Assembly (NCBI GenBank): GCA_034401135.1
Contig: JAWZSP010000001.1
Span: 1,302,001-1,366,000 of the forward strand
Reading direction: 5' to 3'
Length of the DNA: 64,000 nt
From: Volutella citrinella
Lineage: Eukaryota; Ascomycota; Sordariomycetes; Hypocreales; Nectriaceae
Positions 9,706-22,296 of this stretch are shown one piece after another. The position numbers and the translations under genes were made by a program. The number at the start of each line of letters is the position of its first letter. The first letter of the stretch is position 1. The notes under the pieces were generated by a model. The model was not told where the DNA came from and searched no databases. It saw nothing but the letters and a program-made list of their open reading frames with translations.

Positions 9706-12700
9706 AGCATCACCCGCACCACACTCAATGCATCAAGTCGGCGTTTTACTATTGATCAACCATGCTGCATTATTTGGCAGCATGGGTATATTTTTAACGA
9801 AAAAGAGGGGATTGCATGGCGTTTACTTGTGCTATCGGGTTGCGTTGTGCTTTGTACTAAACCAGATACACCATGCGGGACTAGATGATCCCCCCTTCCT
9901 GGCAGTTTCCTTTGTCGCCGCCGGTCTTACTGCCACCTATTACTACACGCATGTGGCTTGTACTCTACGCGGGGAGGTGTACCACTGTTTTGATTTTTTA
10001 TTGATTTTTTTTTCCGACTCTGGGCGTTTTGGAGCTTTGGAATACCGCTTACGGGACATGGGGGTTTGGGAAGTGGAGTGTGTTGAGAGCATAGGATTCA
10101 AGGCAGCAAAGTCTGTCTATGGGAATGGGATCACGGCCAATGCCGACTGGGGCAGTTATGAACATGGGTTACTATACGGCTATGGTTTGGGATTGCTGGA
10201 TGGCCGCAATGGGCTCCCACTGCCACGTTTCAGGCTGGGTGTGTGTGGAGCACCAGTAGATAGATGCCGCCGCGAGAGCGCAAGCGTTCTATCAATACAA
10301 GGCCTGCTTGCCAGGCTCTGAAACACTCAAGATGTTCCCCCTCCTCTACCTTGTGACTACGAGTAGCGAAAAATACTGGCCACGTTCTGTGACTCGGGGC
10401 AGCAGCAGCAGCAGCAGCATGGAGTGCGCCTTGATTGCAAATGACACAATTCGCATGCAGGACTTGACAGCCCCGGGTCCAGCCTGGCGGTCAGCCTTCG
10501 GACTCTGGGTCCGAATGTGCAGTAAGCTGGACGACATGGCTATTACCCGTTTCGGATGGGCGCCGGATCTGGTAGGCTGGGGGGATCACAGTGGGCAGTT
10601 GAATGTTGAGTGAGATTGCTGGGGGGCGCCGCCACACTTGCAAAAGCCTCAACCACGAGGAACTGGGAGTGAATTAGGGCAGGGAGACGGAGCCAATCAG
10701 CCTGTCAGCAAGCCCGAGGAAGACGAGGGCATTCTCGCATTGGGACCAGGCAGCGTGACAAGGTGTGATGACTGACAGGCGGGTGTCTGTCCTTTGCTAC
10801 CCCGCCGCCCGCCTGTGGCCGGGGGAGGAGTAGGGGTACTCTACTGTAGCTTCAAGTTGTCCCGGGAAGAAGCCACAGCACTCCGTACACCACCCAATCT
10901 ACGTCGCTACTAGTACGAGCAGTATTGTCCATTTTCGTACGGATATACATGGATTGTATCCACCACCATAGTGGCAGTGACCGGTACTTTGGCTTTTACT
11001 TGGGCGCGCCCTCACCGTAGTTCCGATGCGAGCGAGATGACTGGACAAAAAGACTGAATGCTAGGCTGCGACGCCAGAATAACCCTCGGAAGGCAATGGA
11101 AAAGCTAGAGACTGCGGAATCCTAAATCGGGAAATTATGACACTGACGTTGGGATGATGGGGATCCTTGGCGCGAGCTTTCGGAGTTCCAATTGAGCGCT
11201 ACGACTACTAACGGAGCAGCAATTATAATTGCTAGCTAGTATCGGTTCATCTCGTCTCTCTGACTGGCAGCTGCTGCATGGGGCCACCCGGCGCGCTGAA
11301 AATAAATAAATAAAGGTGAAATCGGCCATGGATGGGGGATGGATCGAGACGGCCGGGACGGGGCGTGGCTTCGCAAATCAAAAATCTCAAAAGGTCGCCG
11401 ACGCTGGAAGGAGTCCTGTCCGTCCTTGGTGTCTGTCGTCTGGGGTGTGATGGGCAGCGCACTGATGGGTGATGTGGGTTGGCAGCTAATTTGCGGGTGG
11501 CCAGAAATAGCAACGCCCTGTCTTGATAATGTCGGGCGGTGCTATTTATTCTCGACTTCCGCCCGCAGGGACCACCTCAACCCGCGGGGATCTGGGTTGC
11601 TGGGCCTGTTCTTTTTCCAGGGAATGGGTGCGCCGCGCCGCCGCCTGGGCCCGCATTTCCGGGGTTCTGATTGGCACAATCGCGACTTGGGGTCACCGCG
11701 TAGGGAGTAGCGCATAAGTAATTATATGCCATATTGTCGTAGTAGGTTCCATGGTTGCTGATGGCAGGGTCAGGGGGGTTTGCATGACATGGAATGAATG
11801 GATGGCTCTGTACTGATGCAGCGACGCTTGGCTTGGATGGCTTCGTTGTGTGTTTCTTGTTTTTCTGTGTCTGTGTCTGTGCTTGTGCCTCGCTGTGTGT
11901 CTCTCGGCTGGCTAAGTACCTTAACTAGTAGACCTGGCTGGCCCAATGCCTCGGGTGTTCCCAGCGGCTGAGGACTATGGCGTAGCTGAGCTGACACACG
12001 GGGGCATGCTGATTGCTGATTGCTGCAAGCTTTTTTTTTTTAACCCCCTTTGCTTCCCAGGCAGTCGGCTGAAAGTGAATCATCGTGGCTCCTGATGCAT
12101 GCAAGCAAGCATACCCCATGGTGATGCGAGATCAGCGGGCTACTAGTGCCGGTGAACGACTGCTAGCTGCTCGGCCGCGTCTCTTCCGTGGACTATTCGC
12201 ATTAGTATGCACGTAGGTTTGATGATTGTATGCGCGCGGGTATGAATAGATGGTGGGTGGCCCAGTATGGAGTAGGATGAGTGGATGGATGGGATGGGAT
12301 GGATCGTGTATCGGCACGAGTGGGACCACCACCACCCATCCCAATGTTGTCTTTGGAGGAGGGTGTGCGTCTAATTATGTTCTCAATGTAGGGCATGCAT
12401 TCACCAACAGCAGTCGGGATGTATGGGCGGATGTATCATGTAGGGATCCAAGCAGACTTACACTGCGAGGCGCCACCATGACCATGTCCTCTCCATCCTG
12501 CGGCGGCTATCTTTATCAAATCCGGCTCACCACCATCGTATCGAAGCAGTTGCCGCCTGGCCCTGCGGCAACTGATTTCAGAGGAACAATGGCATTGGAG
12601 CCCTGGACGGCCGCCCCGGGCACACAGATGACGGGATGGCGTGGGCCCAAGCCAAACTATGCACTCGCAAACTCGCAACTCTACACATGCTTAATCACCA

Positions 12701-14085
12701 AGCAAACTAGACCATAATTATTCTACTGCGAGCTACTATGTGCAGCCTATAGTAGCTCTCGGTCGGGCGCAATCTACTGATTTCATGGTAAATGAGGCCG
12801 TACGATGCCAGGCCGTTTTCGGTTGCAGCGACAAATGGTCCCTTACGAAAAGCAAACCCGTGGCTTTGTCCTGGACCCCAAAGTCCATTCTCATGTCATG
12901 ACTCCGAGGCAGTCCTTCCGGAAGGGGTGACAGGGTCGGCGACCATCGGGGCTATGAGCAGACAGCTTGCACATGGAGAGTGTCAGTGTCAGTGTTGTTG
13001 AAAGCGACAGTGACAGCCATGGAACTGCATGTCAGCATCAGGCACGACGCTGGAGCCACGCTGCAAAATCTGCTGCCATAGACATTACACACGCTTCAAT
13101 TGGACTATGCTGTACAAACCACTATTTCCCATCTCCAGAGGGCCAGACGGGCGTCAAGTCACCGCATCGACAGGCCGCGATGCCCTGCGATGCAACACCA
13201 TCCCCACCCATCATCATCACCATCACCGCCAAGGGCCACATCCCTCCTCCCCGCCCCGTGCTGATCCGATCCCCGCGCAGAATAGTACTCGAAGCCAGAA
13301 GCGCGCGTCTTTGGAACCCTAGGCGGGCGTGCGGGCGGCCGAGCGGGTGAGGCTGAGCGGAGCTGAGTAGAGGCCGGCGCAGCGAAGTCGACCTTTGGTT
13401 CGAAGGATGCGCGCGCCAAAAACCCTCGCGTCGGCACCGAGCCAGCAGCGCCCGCCCCGGTTTGCGCGTAATACAATACGCTGGCAGCAGAAGTCCCACC
13501 TGTCAATCAAAATAATAATAATAAACACCACCGGCAATAGTCAAAGACGTCGAGGAACCCCATCACGACGTCGGCGGGGAACCAGCGTCAAGTCGGGCAA
13601 CTCGCATCATCGCTAGCCGCCCGCCACTGTGGGGGGGGGAGTCCGTGGTGCTAAACATCTAACCAGTTGTTCATTCGCTCATTCACAGCTCCTCACTGGA
13701 GCGTTCGCGAGAAATTCGTATCACACCCCGAGGTCTCGTGCTCGCGATGGGCCAAGTTACGGTAGCTGCCCATGTCATCAACTAGTCATTGCGCTAATCC
13801 TGCTTAATTAACACATACCAGTACTAAACGCTTCCGTAATCGTGGCGCCGCAGCGTCGGGCACTGACAGGGGTCACACGGACCCGACGTGGCTCGGCGAT
13901 TAAGCGTCTTACGCCCCCAGCTGCCGCCAGGCCAGGCAAATTGGAAGCTGCCCACATCGCAGCAAGGAAGGGAAGCAAAGTCCCCAGGTTGGTGTGCGTG
14001 TTCGTCCTCCGTAAACGCGTTGCTGCTGCGTCACCGTCACCGCCCCCAGCCCTCCAGCCACACCTCATCGCCGCGGCGGGCCGGA
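9706..14085. other. Intergenic region (3' side of cyclin to 3' end of copper ATPase)
   Basis: About 4.4 kb lies between the tail of the cyclin and the tail of the copper ATPase. A 389-codon frame (9152-10321) crosses the cyclin C-terminus and runs into this region, but it is an out-of-frame shadow. The stretch contains a CAG microsatellite (10400-10419), an ACTCCGTAC motif (10880-10888) and a poly-T run near 12031-12040. I recognise no gene. Confidence 0.6.
10400..10419 (+). repeat. (CAG)n microsatellite
   Basis: Six full CAG units plus CA, about 0.7 kb downstream of the cyclin stop, in non-coding DNA. Confidence 0.85.
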
Positions 14086-17000
14086 CTAGGGCTCCGGACC
14101 CGGCTCCGGACCCTCCGTCCAGACCTGCCGGGCCCGAAACCCCACCCCCGGGATCCGTGTCCTGAGGCACAGGCTGCTGACGACGACGCTGATGCTCGAG
14201 AGAGCCATTGCCAGCGCTGCCCATGCCGGGTCCAGCCGTACATGGCCCCCGCTGCTCGTTGGGATCGCCCACAGGCACCCGGCGGCGACGGGCACTGCTA
14301 CCGCGTTGTACACGACGGCCCACGCAAAGTTGACCCGGATCCGAGCCAGCACTGCCCGGCTGAGCGCCAGCAGCGTCACCACACTATCCAGGCGTGACGT
14401 TGCGAGCACAAACGCTGCGCTCGATAGCGCCACGTCGCTGCCCGACCCGATTGCGATGCCCACGTCGGCCGTTGCCAAACCCGGAGCGTCGTTGATGCCG
14501 TCGCCAACCATTGCCACCGTCGCCCGTCGCCTCGCCAACCCTCGCATGTGAAGCGAGTCTTGGAGGGATGTTATCTTTGCCGCCTTGTCCGCGGGAAGGA
14601 CTTCGGCGAGGACATTCCCAGCGTGGATGCCCACGCGTTTTGCCACGGAGCGTGCTGTCACGGCGTTGTCTCCCGATATCATCCACACTTGAAGGCCTTG
14701 CCCTATGAGCTCACGCACAACGGCAGGGGCCTCTGGCCGGATGGGATCTGAGATGGAGAGTGCAGCTGCTAGAGTCCACGTGGATACGTTGACTGATTTG
14801 ACAGCCACCAGGGCGATCGATTTTGCCTCAAACTTCCACCTGTCAAGCAGCCCTCTGACATGGTTCGAGATATTGACCGAGGAATCTCGCATCAAGAGTT
14901 CGTTCCCCACCAGCATATCAAACATCTCCCCCTGTACGGCGTAAGTAGCCTGCAGCCCCTTTCCAGGCAGCTCCTCTAACCTTTGCACCTTCATGGATGG
15001 AATTTCGTCGCCGCAGAAAGCGAGAATCGCCTTTGCAATCGGATGGCTGCTATTCTCTTCAACCGCTTTCATGGCGGATAGGAGCGCAAAGCGGCTGTCC
15101 TCGGTCGTTTCACCGTCGGGAAATAGTACTGCGTCGGTAATTTGGGGCTCGCCGCCTTCAGTCAGCGTACCAGTCTTGTCAAACACCACGCAATCGACTT
15201 TGCTTGCCATCTCAAACGCCTCACCGCCTCCTTTGGCCAGGATACCGTGCCGAGCAGCGATGCCACCGCCTACAAAGATAGCCGTGGGTGCGGCGAGAGC
15301 AAGACCGCAGGGACATGCCACGACAAACACGGCAATGGCGAAGTGGAAGGCAAAAGCCACCCACCCTCCGGCCGTCTCGCCTTCGTGACCAAGGATGGAG
15401 CCTGAGTATCCGAGTGCCAGCCAGACAGCCCAGGTGATGATCGCAATGAGCGTAATTATGGGTACAAAGTAGGTGGTCAGGAGATCGGCAATCTGCTCGA
15501 TAGGTGCGCGCTTGGTCTGTCCTTCTTGCACAGCATCGACGATTTGATCCAGCATTGAACGGCCGCTGGTGCTGGTAACTCGAACAAGGACCGGCGAGAC
15601 CTTGTTGATGGTACCAGCAAACACTTGCCCACCCTCCGTCTTTTTGATCAAACGTGACTCGCCGGTGAGACTCGACTCATCGAAACTGGTCTCGCCTTGA
15701 ATCACAACCCCATCTGCTGCTGGGGATGCGCCATTGGGAACTCGAATCACATCGCCACGATCGAGCTGGTCGATAGGAACCGACTGTGTGGTTGGGCCGG
15801 TTTCGGGGGTTGACCCCTCAACTAGGAGTGCCATCGTCGGCCTCAGCTTCCCAAGAGTTTCCACGGCGTCGCCTGCCTTGGATTTGCTATAGGCCTCGAT
15901 CAACCTTCCCGCGAGAAGGAAAAACGTCAGGAATACGACTGAGTCAAAGTACAGCTCAAAGCCCAAGCCGTGGTGCTCTTGCCTAGAAGCGGCGGCTGAA
16001 ATCATCTGGGCTACTGAGGATATGTACGCGATGCTTGTACCCAGAGATATAAGCATGTTCATGCTGCCAAACTTGTAGAACCTCTGTGACAGAGGCATGC
16101 GGCTTCCGGCTCGCCACAATGAGCGGACTTCCTTGACGGCGCGGATGTGGAAGATGTCAGCCGCGAAGAAATAGACTGGCGTGGCAAGAATGAAGAGAGC
16201 AATATCCAGGCGGCTAAGGCCTGAAGCCCAAGGCTGCATCAGATATATCCTGGCGTGATTGGTTTCAGGCAGGAGACTCATGTAGACTATACCAAGCACA
16301 AAGCTGGGAATGGCAACAACCAAGGTAAGAACTAATCGCCACAAGAGGGACCTTTGATGCTTGATGCGAATAGCCCGTGATCGCTCTTCGAGACTAGATG
16401 AATGGCAGATCGATGCACTCAGAGAGGCATCGATAGCTTCTATAGCGCGTAAAATCCGTCTGATGGTGAAATCGGGTGCATTTGGCGCATAGCGCAGCTT
16501 CACGAGGGGACTCTGCAGCGTCGGCTCCTGCAGTACTGCCAAACGTTCTGGGCCCAGACCTTTGAGGACAGTGGTGATTCTCTCTGGACTACGTGGACAG
16601 AAAAGGCCATCTATGCGTATCTCAACATCGCGTTGGTAGACCGGAGGCGTTTGGTCATCGACACTGGTAACTTTGTTGACAGTGGCTTCATATCCAAGGC
16701 CTTCAATGGCATCGACAATGTCCCGCGTCCGGCCATGGTCGTTATAGTCGACGACGGCGCTGTTTGTGACCAAGTTGACAACAATTCGATCGACCCACGG
16801 GTAATTCTGGATCTCCTTGGTGATGGTGTTTGCGCATACTGCGCAGGTCATGCCACCGACGGAAAGTGAAACTCGACATGATGGTGCGGATGTCGTTGTG
16901 CCTGGAACAACAGCTTGGAGAGGTTGCGGCAAGTCTGATGAGTCAAGGTCTTGTGATTCTGCGGAAGACACTTGGAGGAGCTGCGGCTTATCGTCCGTTA

Positions 17001-17609
17001 TGGCATCATGATGATGTGCTGCGCGACACGCTTCACAGCTTTCAGCAGAGTGTGCCTGAGCAGACTCATTCTTCGAGAGAGGCAGCCTGGAAAGCAAAGA
17101 GCGGAACCGTGAGCCACGCGTGCCTTTGTGGCTCGTCCTGCGGCCCGGATTTCCAGATGCGGCCTGGGCAGTGGCAAGATCGGTGTCGCTGTGGTGGCTC
17201 AAGTTTGAATTGACAGCACAGACGTCGACGCCAACGCCGTGGAGGGTTTTCTCCATGCTGTGCACAAAACTTATCAGGCTGTCGCGGTGCTCGACCGTCA
17301 CAACAAAGGTGACAAGATTGAGTTGCGACCATAGCACCTGCCCTCCATAGGTGCCGGTGTCGTGAAGGAGAGACCGGATCACAGCGACAGACCAAGGGCC
17401 GTCTGTGACAAAGGTCGGGGCTACGCTGTTCTACATTCCTGTTCCCAAATACCGCGTGGCCGAGAGGGACTGGCTGTGAGCCTTTGGATGTGAGATCTCG
17501 CATTTCTGAGAATGCCAGCTGAGCAACAATGTAAACACAACGCCGCTGTCGGATTAGACGAGGGACGACCGGCGATAATCGAAGTCGAGATGACGGACTG
17601 ACCGTCCAT
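14086..17609 (-). CDS. Copper-transporting P1B-type ATPase
   Basis: One long exon (14086-17420) encodes almost the whole protein. It has no internal ATG start upstream of its first domain, so I join a 7-nt first exon (17603-17609, ATGGACG) across a 182-nt GTCAGT...GTAG intron. This gives 1,113 aa beginning MDAPTFVTDG. The small exon is tentative. Three HMA-like domains follow: residues 4-75 without CxxC, about 185-252 with intact GMTCAVC (192-198), and about 264-336 with CPRS in place of CxxC. Then come the TGES actuator loop (588-591), the CPC ion-binding motif (705-707), DKTGT phosphorylation site (D750), the SHP motif (H795-P796), GDGINDAP (975-982), and the Cu(I)-type YN (1040-1041) and MxxSS (1074-1078) residues. 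Such pumps use ATP to move Cu(I) out of the cytosol, to the Golgi for cuproenzymes or across the plasma membrane for tolerance. Which of these applies is not shown. Function is very sure; the first exon is not. Confidence 0.92.
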
Positions 17610-20600
17610 CAGAATTTCGCACGACGCTTGCCACCCATCACGAATTCACCCTGGCACTGCAGCTGCGTGCCCAGAATTCATGCTGGTGTCCATGGTCAGG
17701 AGGAGTCGGCGGTGGAGCTGAATGGATGAAGAATGGCCAAGGAAGTGAGAGAGCTGATTCCCTATTGTGATCGGTCGGCGTCGAATCTACGGTGAAGGTG
17801 GCACCGGCGACTTGTTAGGTGAGGTCAGGTTAGACATTCGTGGGTGGCGGACTCCAGTGCAGCCGTTGATGGGCGGCCCGTCACGCATCTGACTAGTCCG
17901 GAGTTTAATAATTGTGCGAATTAGTGCCGCCTGCGTCTCACCACCACGTCCAATATCAGGGTCCATGCATCCTCGGTTCCTCGTCCAAGGTGATATGCAC
18001 ACGATGTGGCCCAAAGAACTGGAGGCCATGCCCCGGTGGTGCTCGCCGATTTCCTCCCGCCCCCTACCTCAATAATCGACCGTCAGGCCATCGCACCGAA
18101 TGGGTAGGTTGATTGTGGACAATGCCACCTCTCCGCTACGTCATTGAATCACCACATTTTCCGCCGGGCGTCGCCCGCTCAGCTGCCAAGCAGCTCTGAC
18201 GATGCGTCCAACGCCCAAATGTGCGTAGGTGGCTGGGGATTTGTTGCTTGATCGACACACCACAGCGATCGCCCTGGGAACACCATTGGTGGCCACTAGC
18301 AGCCGCCAAGCAAACAACAGCGTCGTTCCTCAAACACATTGGTGGCCTCTGGGCCTCGTGCCCACTTACTTGCCTTGTGCAAGCGACCTCTGTCCCAGCT
18401 GCTCGCCCGATGGTCTGAGAGAATCCTCAGACAATCAGACCTGCCTCTCTCTCCTTAGGCCAGTGGAGGGTCTAGGAACTGGGAGGGTCCGACGTGCATG
18501 GTTCAATAAAAATCTGACCACGGATTCCAGTCCAGGAGGATGGGCTCGACGCGGTTTTCCATTACGTACGTGTGAACCCACGGGACTCTGGGGGAATTGG
18601 AGTTTGCCATTTTCACCTGCGGGGAATGGTTGATTGCGTCGCAGTCCTCCCTGGCCTATCCGGGGGGACAGGGATGGGGAAAACGGGGCAATCCAGAAGA
18701 AGGGAATTCCTGCCAGCAAGCCTGCCTGCTCCCTTGGCTGCTCTCTTGGCAGTCGGGGCTATCGAGTCAGAGATCGGACGCCTATTGCCCTATTCGGGAG
18801 GTGCGCGAATGCCAACGACTGCCAAGCGCGCGGCTGCTGCACGAAGGCAATCCTCCCGGCTGCCAAGCGCCATGGGGCGCTTTGGTGTGAACTTTAGGTC
18901 ACGACCTGCGTAATAGCTGCCACGGCAGGATGTGAAGGAGGGGACCAAGGAGCCCTTGCGTGGTGGTTGTGCGAAAACCCGCCCGCAAAGCCATCATCCG
19001 TTGGCATCAACGCTAAGCGCGGATGGCATTCAATAAGGTAATCGTGTCTATCCGAGCTTCTCGATTACCCCAAGCGATTTCGTACTGCTCAGTGTCAGAA
19101 TTGAGCCAAAGGTGGATTTCTATACGTAATAACACATGGGGAAAGGTGGTCCGTTCTGACGGCACCGGTCAGGGCCGCTCTGGGAGTGGATATGAATGGT
19201 GTGACGAAAATTGCTCCCTCCGTATGTAGTACGTTGCAATGCGTTGTACATACATCGTTCCGTCTTTATTAGTAAAGGACCTTGACATGGCCAAGAGATG
19301 GCTTGGGTCAGCAGCCATGCATCCTTGTATGCACCAAGACAAATCCCTGGGGAGAGTTGAAGATAAGAACATTTGCCATGACCTTGGCGTCTTATTCGAT
19401 GGGCGCCAAGAAGCCCAGCCGTCAAGAACACCTTCTAGAATGGGGAAAGCAGCCCAGTGTTGACGGCCGCCGCTGTGAAGGAGCCGGGCCTCAGTCATAA
19501 GGACCCAGAGGTTGGTCGAGCAATATGGTGTGCTTGCCGGGTGTTGTTAATTGCCTATTATGAGGTAAGCTTTGGGTAAGTGCGATTTGTGTTGCGGCTC
19601 ATCTTCCAATCGGGGAAAGGCACTTTCATATCCCGTGGGCCCATCCCAGCAAGAGCCTAAACAGCTAACTCAGATGACCGCTGTTGCGGGCGGTAGCTGC
19701 CATCCAGGGGTCCAGTCCCACTCCCGATGGCCTGCAACCCAAATGCACGAGCCCGTCAACCCATCCATCCCACGGCCCCCAGCACAAAAACGAGACGCAA
19801 TTTTGGTGGTGAGGTCGTCAACAACGGCTATACCATGCACAAGAGCCCCGGCGGGACCTGGTGGTTTGCCTGGAAGCGAGCGTGGAGTGTCAGCAAGCCG
19901 GTCGTGTGAGCGCATCCGAGTGGTGTATTGCCATCACGCCAACGTCGGCGGCTCAGTTTCTCGTCACTTGCAGCTACGGCTGGCTTCCCGCCATTGACTT
20001 AAGCGCGCTCCATGAGCCAGCAAGAGACTGAGCCGCAACAGTGAAGCACGCAGCCACAGCTACCGGTAGTAGGCGACATATCCCATCCGTAATCTGGAGA
20101 ACAGACCTAAGGCTCCGCTGTATATCGCGAGGCATGGCTTATCTGTCTTGTCTGTGCATGCCAAGCAGCCCAAACGTAACGTGAGATGGCTATCCTCCAC
20201 TCTCACGCCTTGGCTTCTTAAACCTTGGCATCGCCCTCTCCTCGGTCAAATCCGTGTTTCGTAGGTGGCACTCCGTGGCACTCCGCCTAGCCGGTGACCA
20301 CTCTCTCTCTCTCTATGCGCAGGCAACAACGTTCGCCTTGAGCCAATCCCTGGCATGGCCACCCACCGCCGATCCAACGGATGCTTGCGGGCTTGGCATA
20401 GGGGATTCTCTTTCGTAACTGATTTCCCGGGCGTCGAGGAGCGGAAAGCTTGGCCAAGTGCCCCGTCTCTCCGCCGTCTTGCATCTCGTCCTGCCTCAGG
20501 AGACGGCTCCGCCAAGAGCACGCCATTCTAGAGGCAGAGTGATAGAATTTCGCGCTCATCCATGGTTGAGGATGTCTTGGCGAAAGTGAGGAAGGAGAGT

Positions 20601-20723
20601 ATTTAAACCGCAGTGCCTTCAGTAGCCGGGGAAGACTTTTGTAATACACACTTGCTCATTCTCTTTGACTCTTCGAGCGAGCCTTCGCCGTTGCCTCGTT
20701 TGTACTCGTACCGTTTACCCGCA
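17610..20723. other. Intergenic region between divergent copper ATPase and symporter genes
   Basis: About 3.1 kb separating the start of the ATPase (-) from the start of the symporter (+), so it carries both promoters. It holds a CT microsatellite (20301-20314) about 410 nt before the symporter ATG. Open frames are short and unrecognised. No RNA gene was seen. Confidence 0.55.
20301..20314 (+). repeat. (CT)7 tract upstream of symporter gene
   Basis: CTCTCTCTCTCTCT about 410 nt upstream of the symporter start. CT/GA tracts are often promoter elements in fungi, but no binding protein can be named here. Confidence 0.7.
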
Positions 20724-22296
20724 ATGTTCTTCAAGAAAGACAGGCAGGACGGCGATGCCGACCAGCCGCAGCCGGTGCGGACTGGCTCCAGCGACCCCAT
20801 CCCCGTACCCATGAATGAAGAGGAGCATGTGAAGAAGCCGTGGTGGCATTCTATCACCGTGGCAGGTTCTGCCCCTCAGATCATCATTGCTGCCATGCTC
20901 GGTCTTGCCATTGGTGTTGTTGTTGCAACCCAGGCTCCTTCCATCCCAGCCGCAGCTCCACCACTCGTTTCGATCCTTGGTGATCTCTGGCTGCGTTCAC
21001 TCAAAGCCGTCGGTAAGTACTTGAGCACACTCAATGCAGAAAGGTGTCGGATAGCTGAACAATGAACAGTCCTTCCGTTGATTGTCTGCTCCATGCTCTT
21101 GGCAGTCACTCGGCTCCGAGAGATGTCAAATGGTGGTAGTCTCCTGGCCAAGTGGACAATCGGATACTACATCATCACCACGCTCGTCTCAATCACCCTC
21201 AGTTGTATAATGATGGGTCTTGTCTGGTCCAAGCAATTCCGCCCAGTCTCTGAAGACCAGCTCAAGTTGGATACGACTGACAAAAGCTTGCCTGACACCA
21301 CTGAGCGCCCGGTGCACACAGTCATTCTTGATATGTTTCGGTCATTCATCCCCTCCAATGTCGTGGCTGCAATGGCCAATGATGAGCTCCTAGCCATCAT
21401 CATTACTGCCATCATTGTGGGATACCTGATTGAAGATCCCAAGCGGTCACCAATCATCCGCGTCACCGAAGAGATTGAACGGATGATTACCAAGGTCATC
21501 ACTTGGCTCATCCAGGTTGCCCCCATTGGTGTCTTCTTCCTCATCCTGTCGAGCATGATGAAGCTAGACATCTCTCAGATCGGCATCAATCTTGGAATGC
21601 TCATTGGAGCAACCTTGTCAACAATGGCAATTCACATCCTCATCATTGTTCCCATCATCTTCTTCAATTTCACCAGAATGAATCCATATTCGTACTGGAT
21701 CAAGATTTCGCCGGCGTGGGTTACTGCATGGGGTTCTGCCTCCTCTGCTGCAACACTGTCAGTAACTCTGCGAGTGGCCAAGGACCGCGGAATCCCATCA
21801 ACCATCTACAAGTTCACTTGTCCTCTGGGATGCCTCATCAATATGGACGGGTAAGTTGCGCTCCAGTAGCCCACATGTTGGATGCCGTATTGACCTACTT
21901 TCCAGTACCGCCATCTATCTCCCTGCTGCTGTTGTCTTCCTGGCCGCAACCCAGGGCATTACACTCGGACCTGCTGCATATGTCATCATTGCCCTACTCT
22001 CCACCCTGGCGTCTATTGGTGTTAGCCCCATCCCTTCAGCGTCACTGGTTCTCTCAATCATGATTGCTCGTTCCGTCAACGTCGAGCTGACGGGCATGTA
22101 CGCTGTGATTGTTGCCATCGACTGGTTCCTTGACCGATTCAGGACGGCTGTCAATGTTTCAGGTGATCTGTTTGCCTCCAAGATTATCGAAAAGATGACT
22201 GGAATCACCGATGAGCCAGAGGCTGAGGAGCAGGAAGCTCGCGAACAAGAGCAGCAGGACAAGAGGATCTCGATGGATGCTGGCGCGAAGGTGTAG
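20724..22296 (+). CDS. Dicarboxylate/amino acid:cation symporter (DAACS, GltP/EAAT family)
   Basis: Three exons, 20724-21012, 21070-21850 and 21906-22296, with GTAAGT donors and CAG acceptors, give 486 aa. The start is ATG at 20724 (MFFKKDRQDG). An upstream in-frame extension exists but lacks a convincing ATG. The protein is a hydrophobic multi-pass carrier with VLPLIVCSMLLAVTRL, a serine-rich SASSAATLS loop, NMDGT (354-358, spanning the second splice junction), and DWFLDRFRTAVNVSGD (429-444). By alignment to GltPh, D433, R436, N440 and D444 match D394, R397, N401 and D405, which bind the substrate amino group, the side-chain carboxylate and sodium. The Arg therefore predicts an acidic substrate (glutamate, aspartate or dicarboxylate) taken up with cations at the plasma membrane. 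The C-terminal tail is charged (Glu/Gln-rich). Family assignment is very sure; substrate and coupling ion are inferred. Confidence 0.93.

Noticed and set aside
9152..10321. 389-codon + strand frame overlapping the cyclin C-terminus
   Set aside because: It starts inside the cyclin coding region in another frame, reads Ser/Pro/Arg-rich shadow sequence of the GC-biased exon, then runs into non-coding DNA. It shows no domain motifs.
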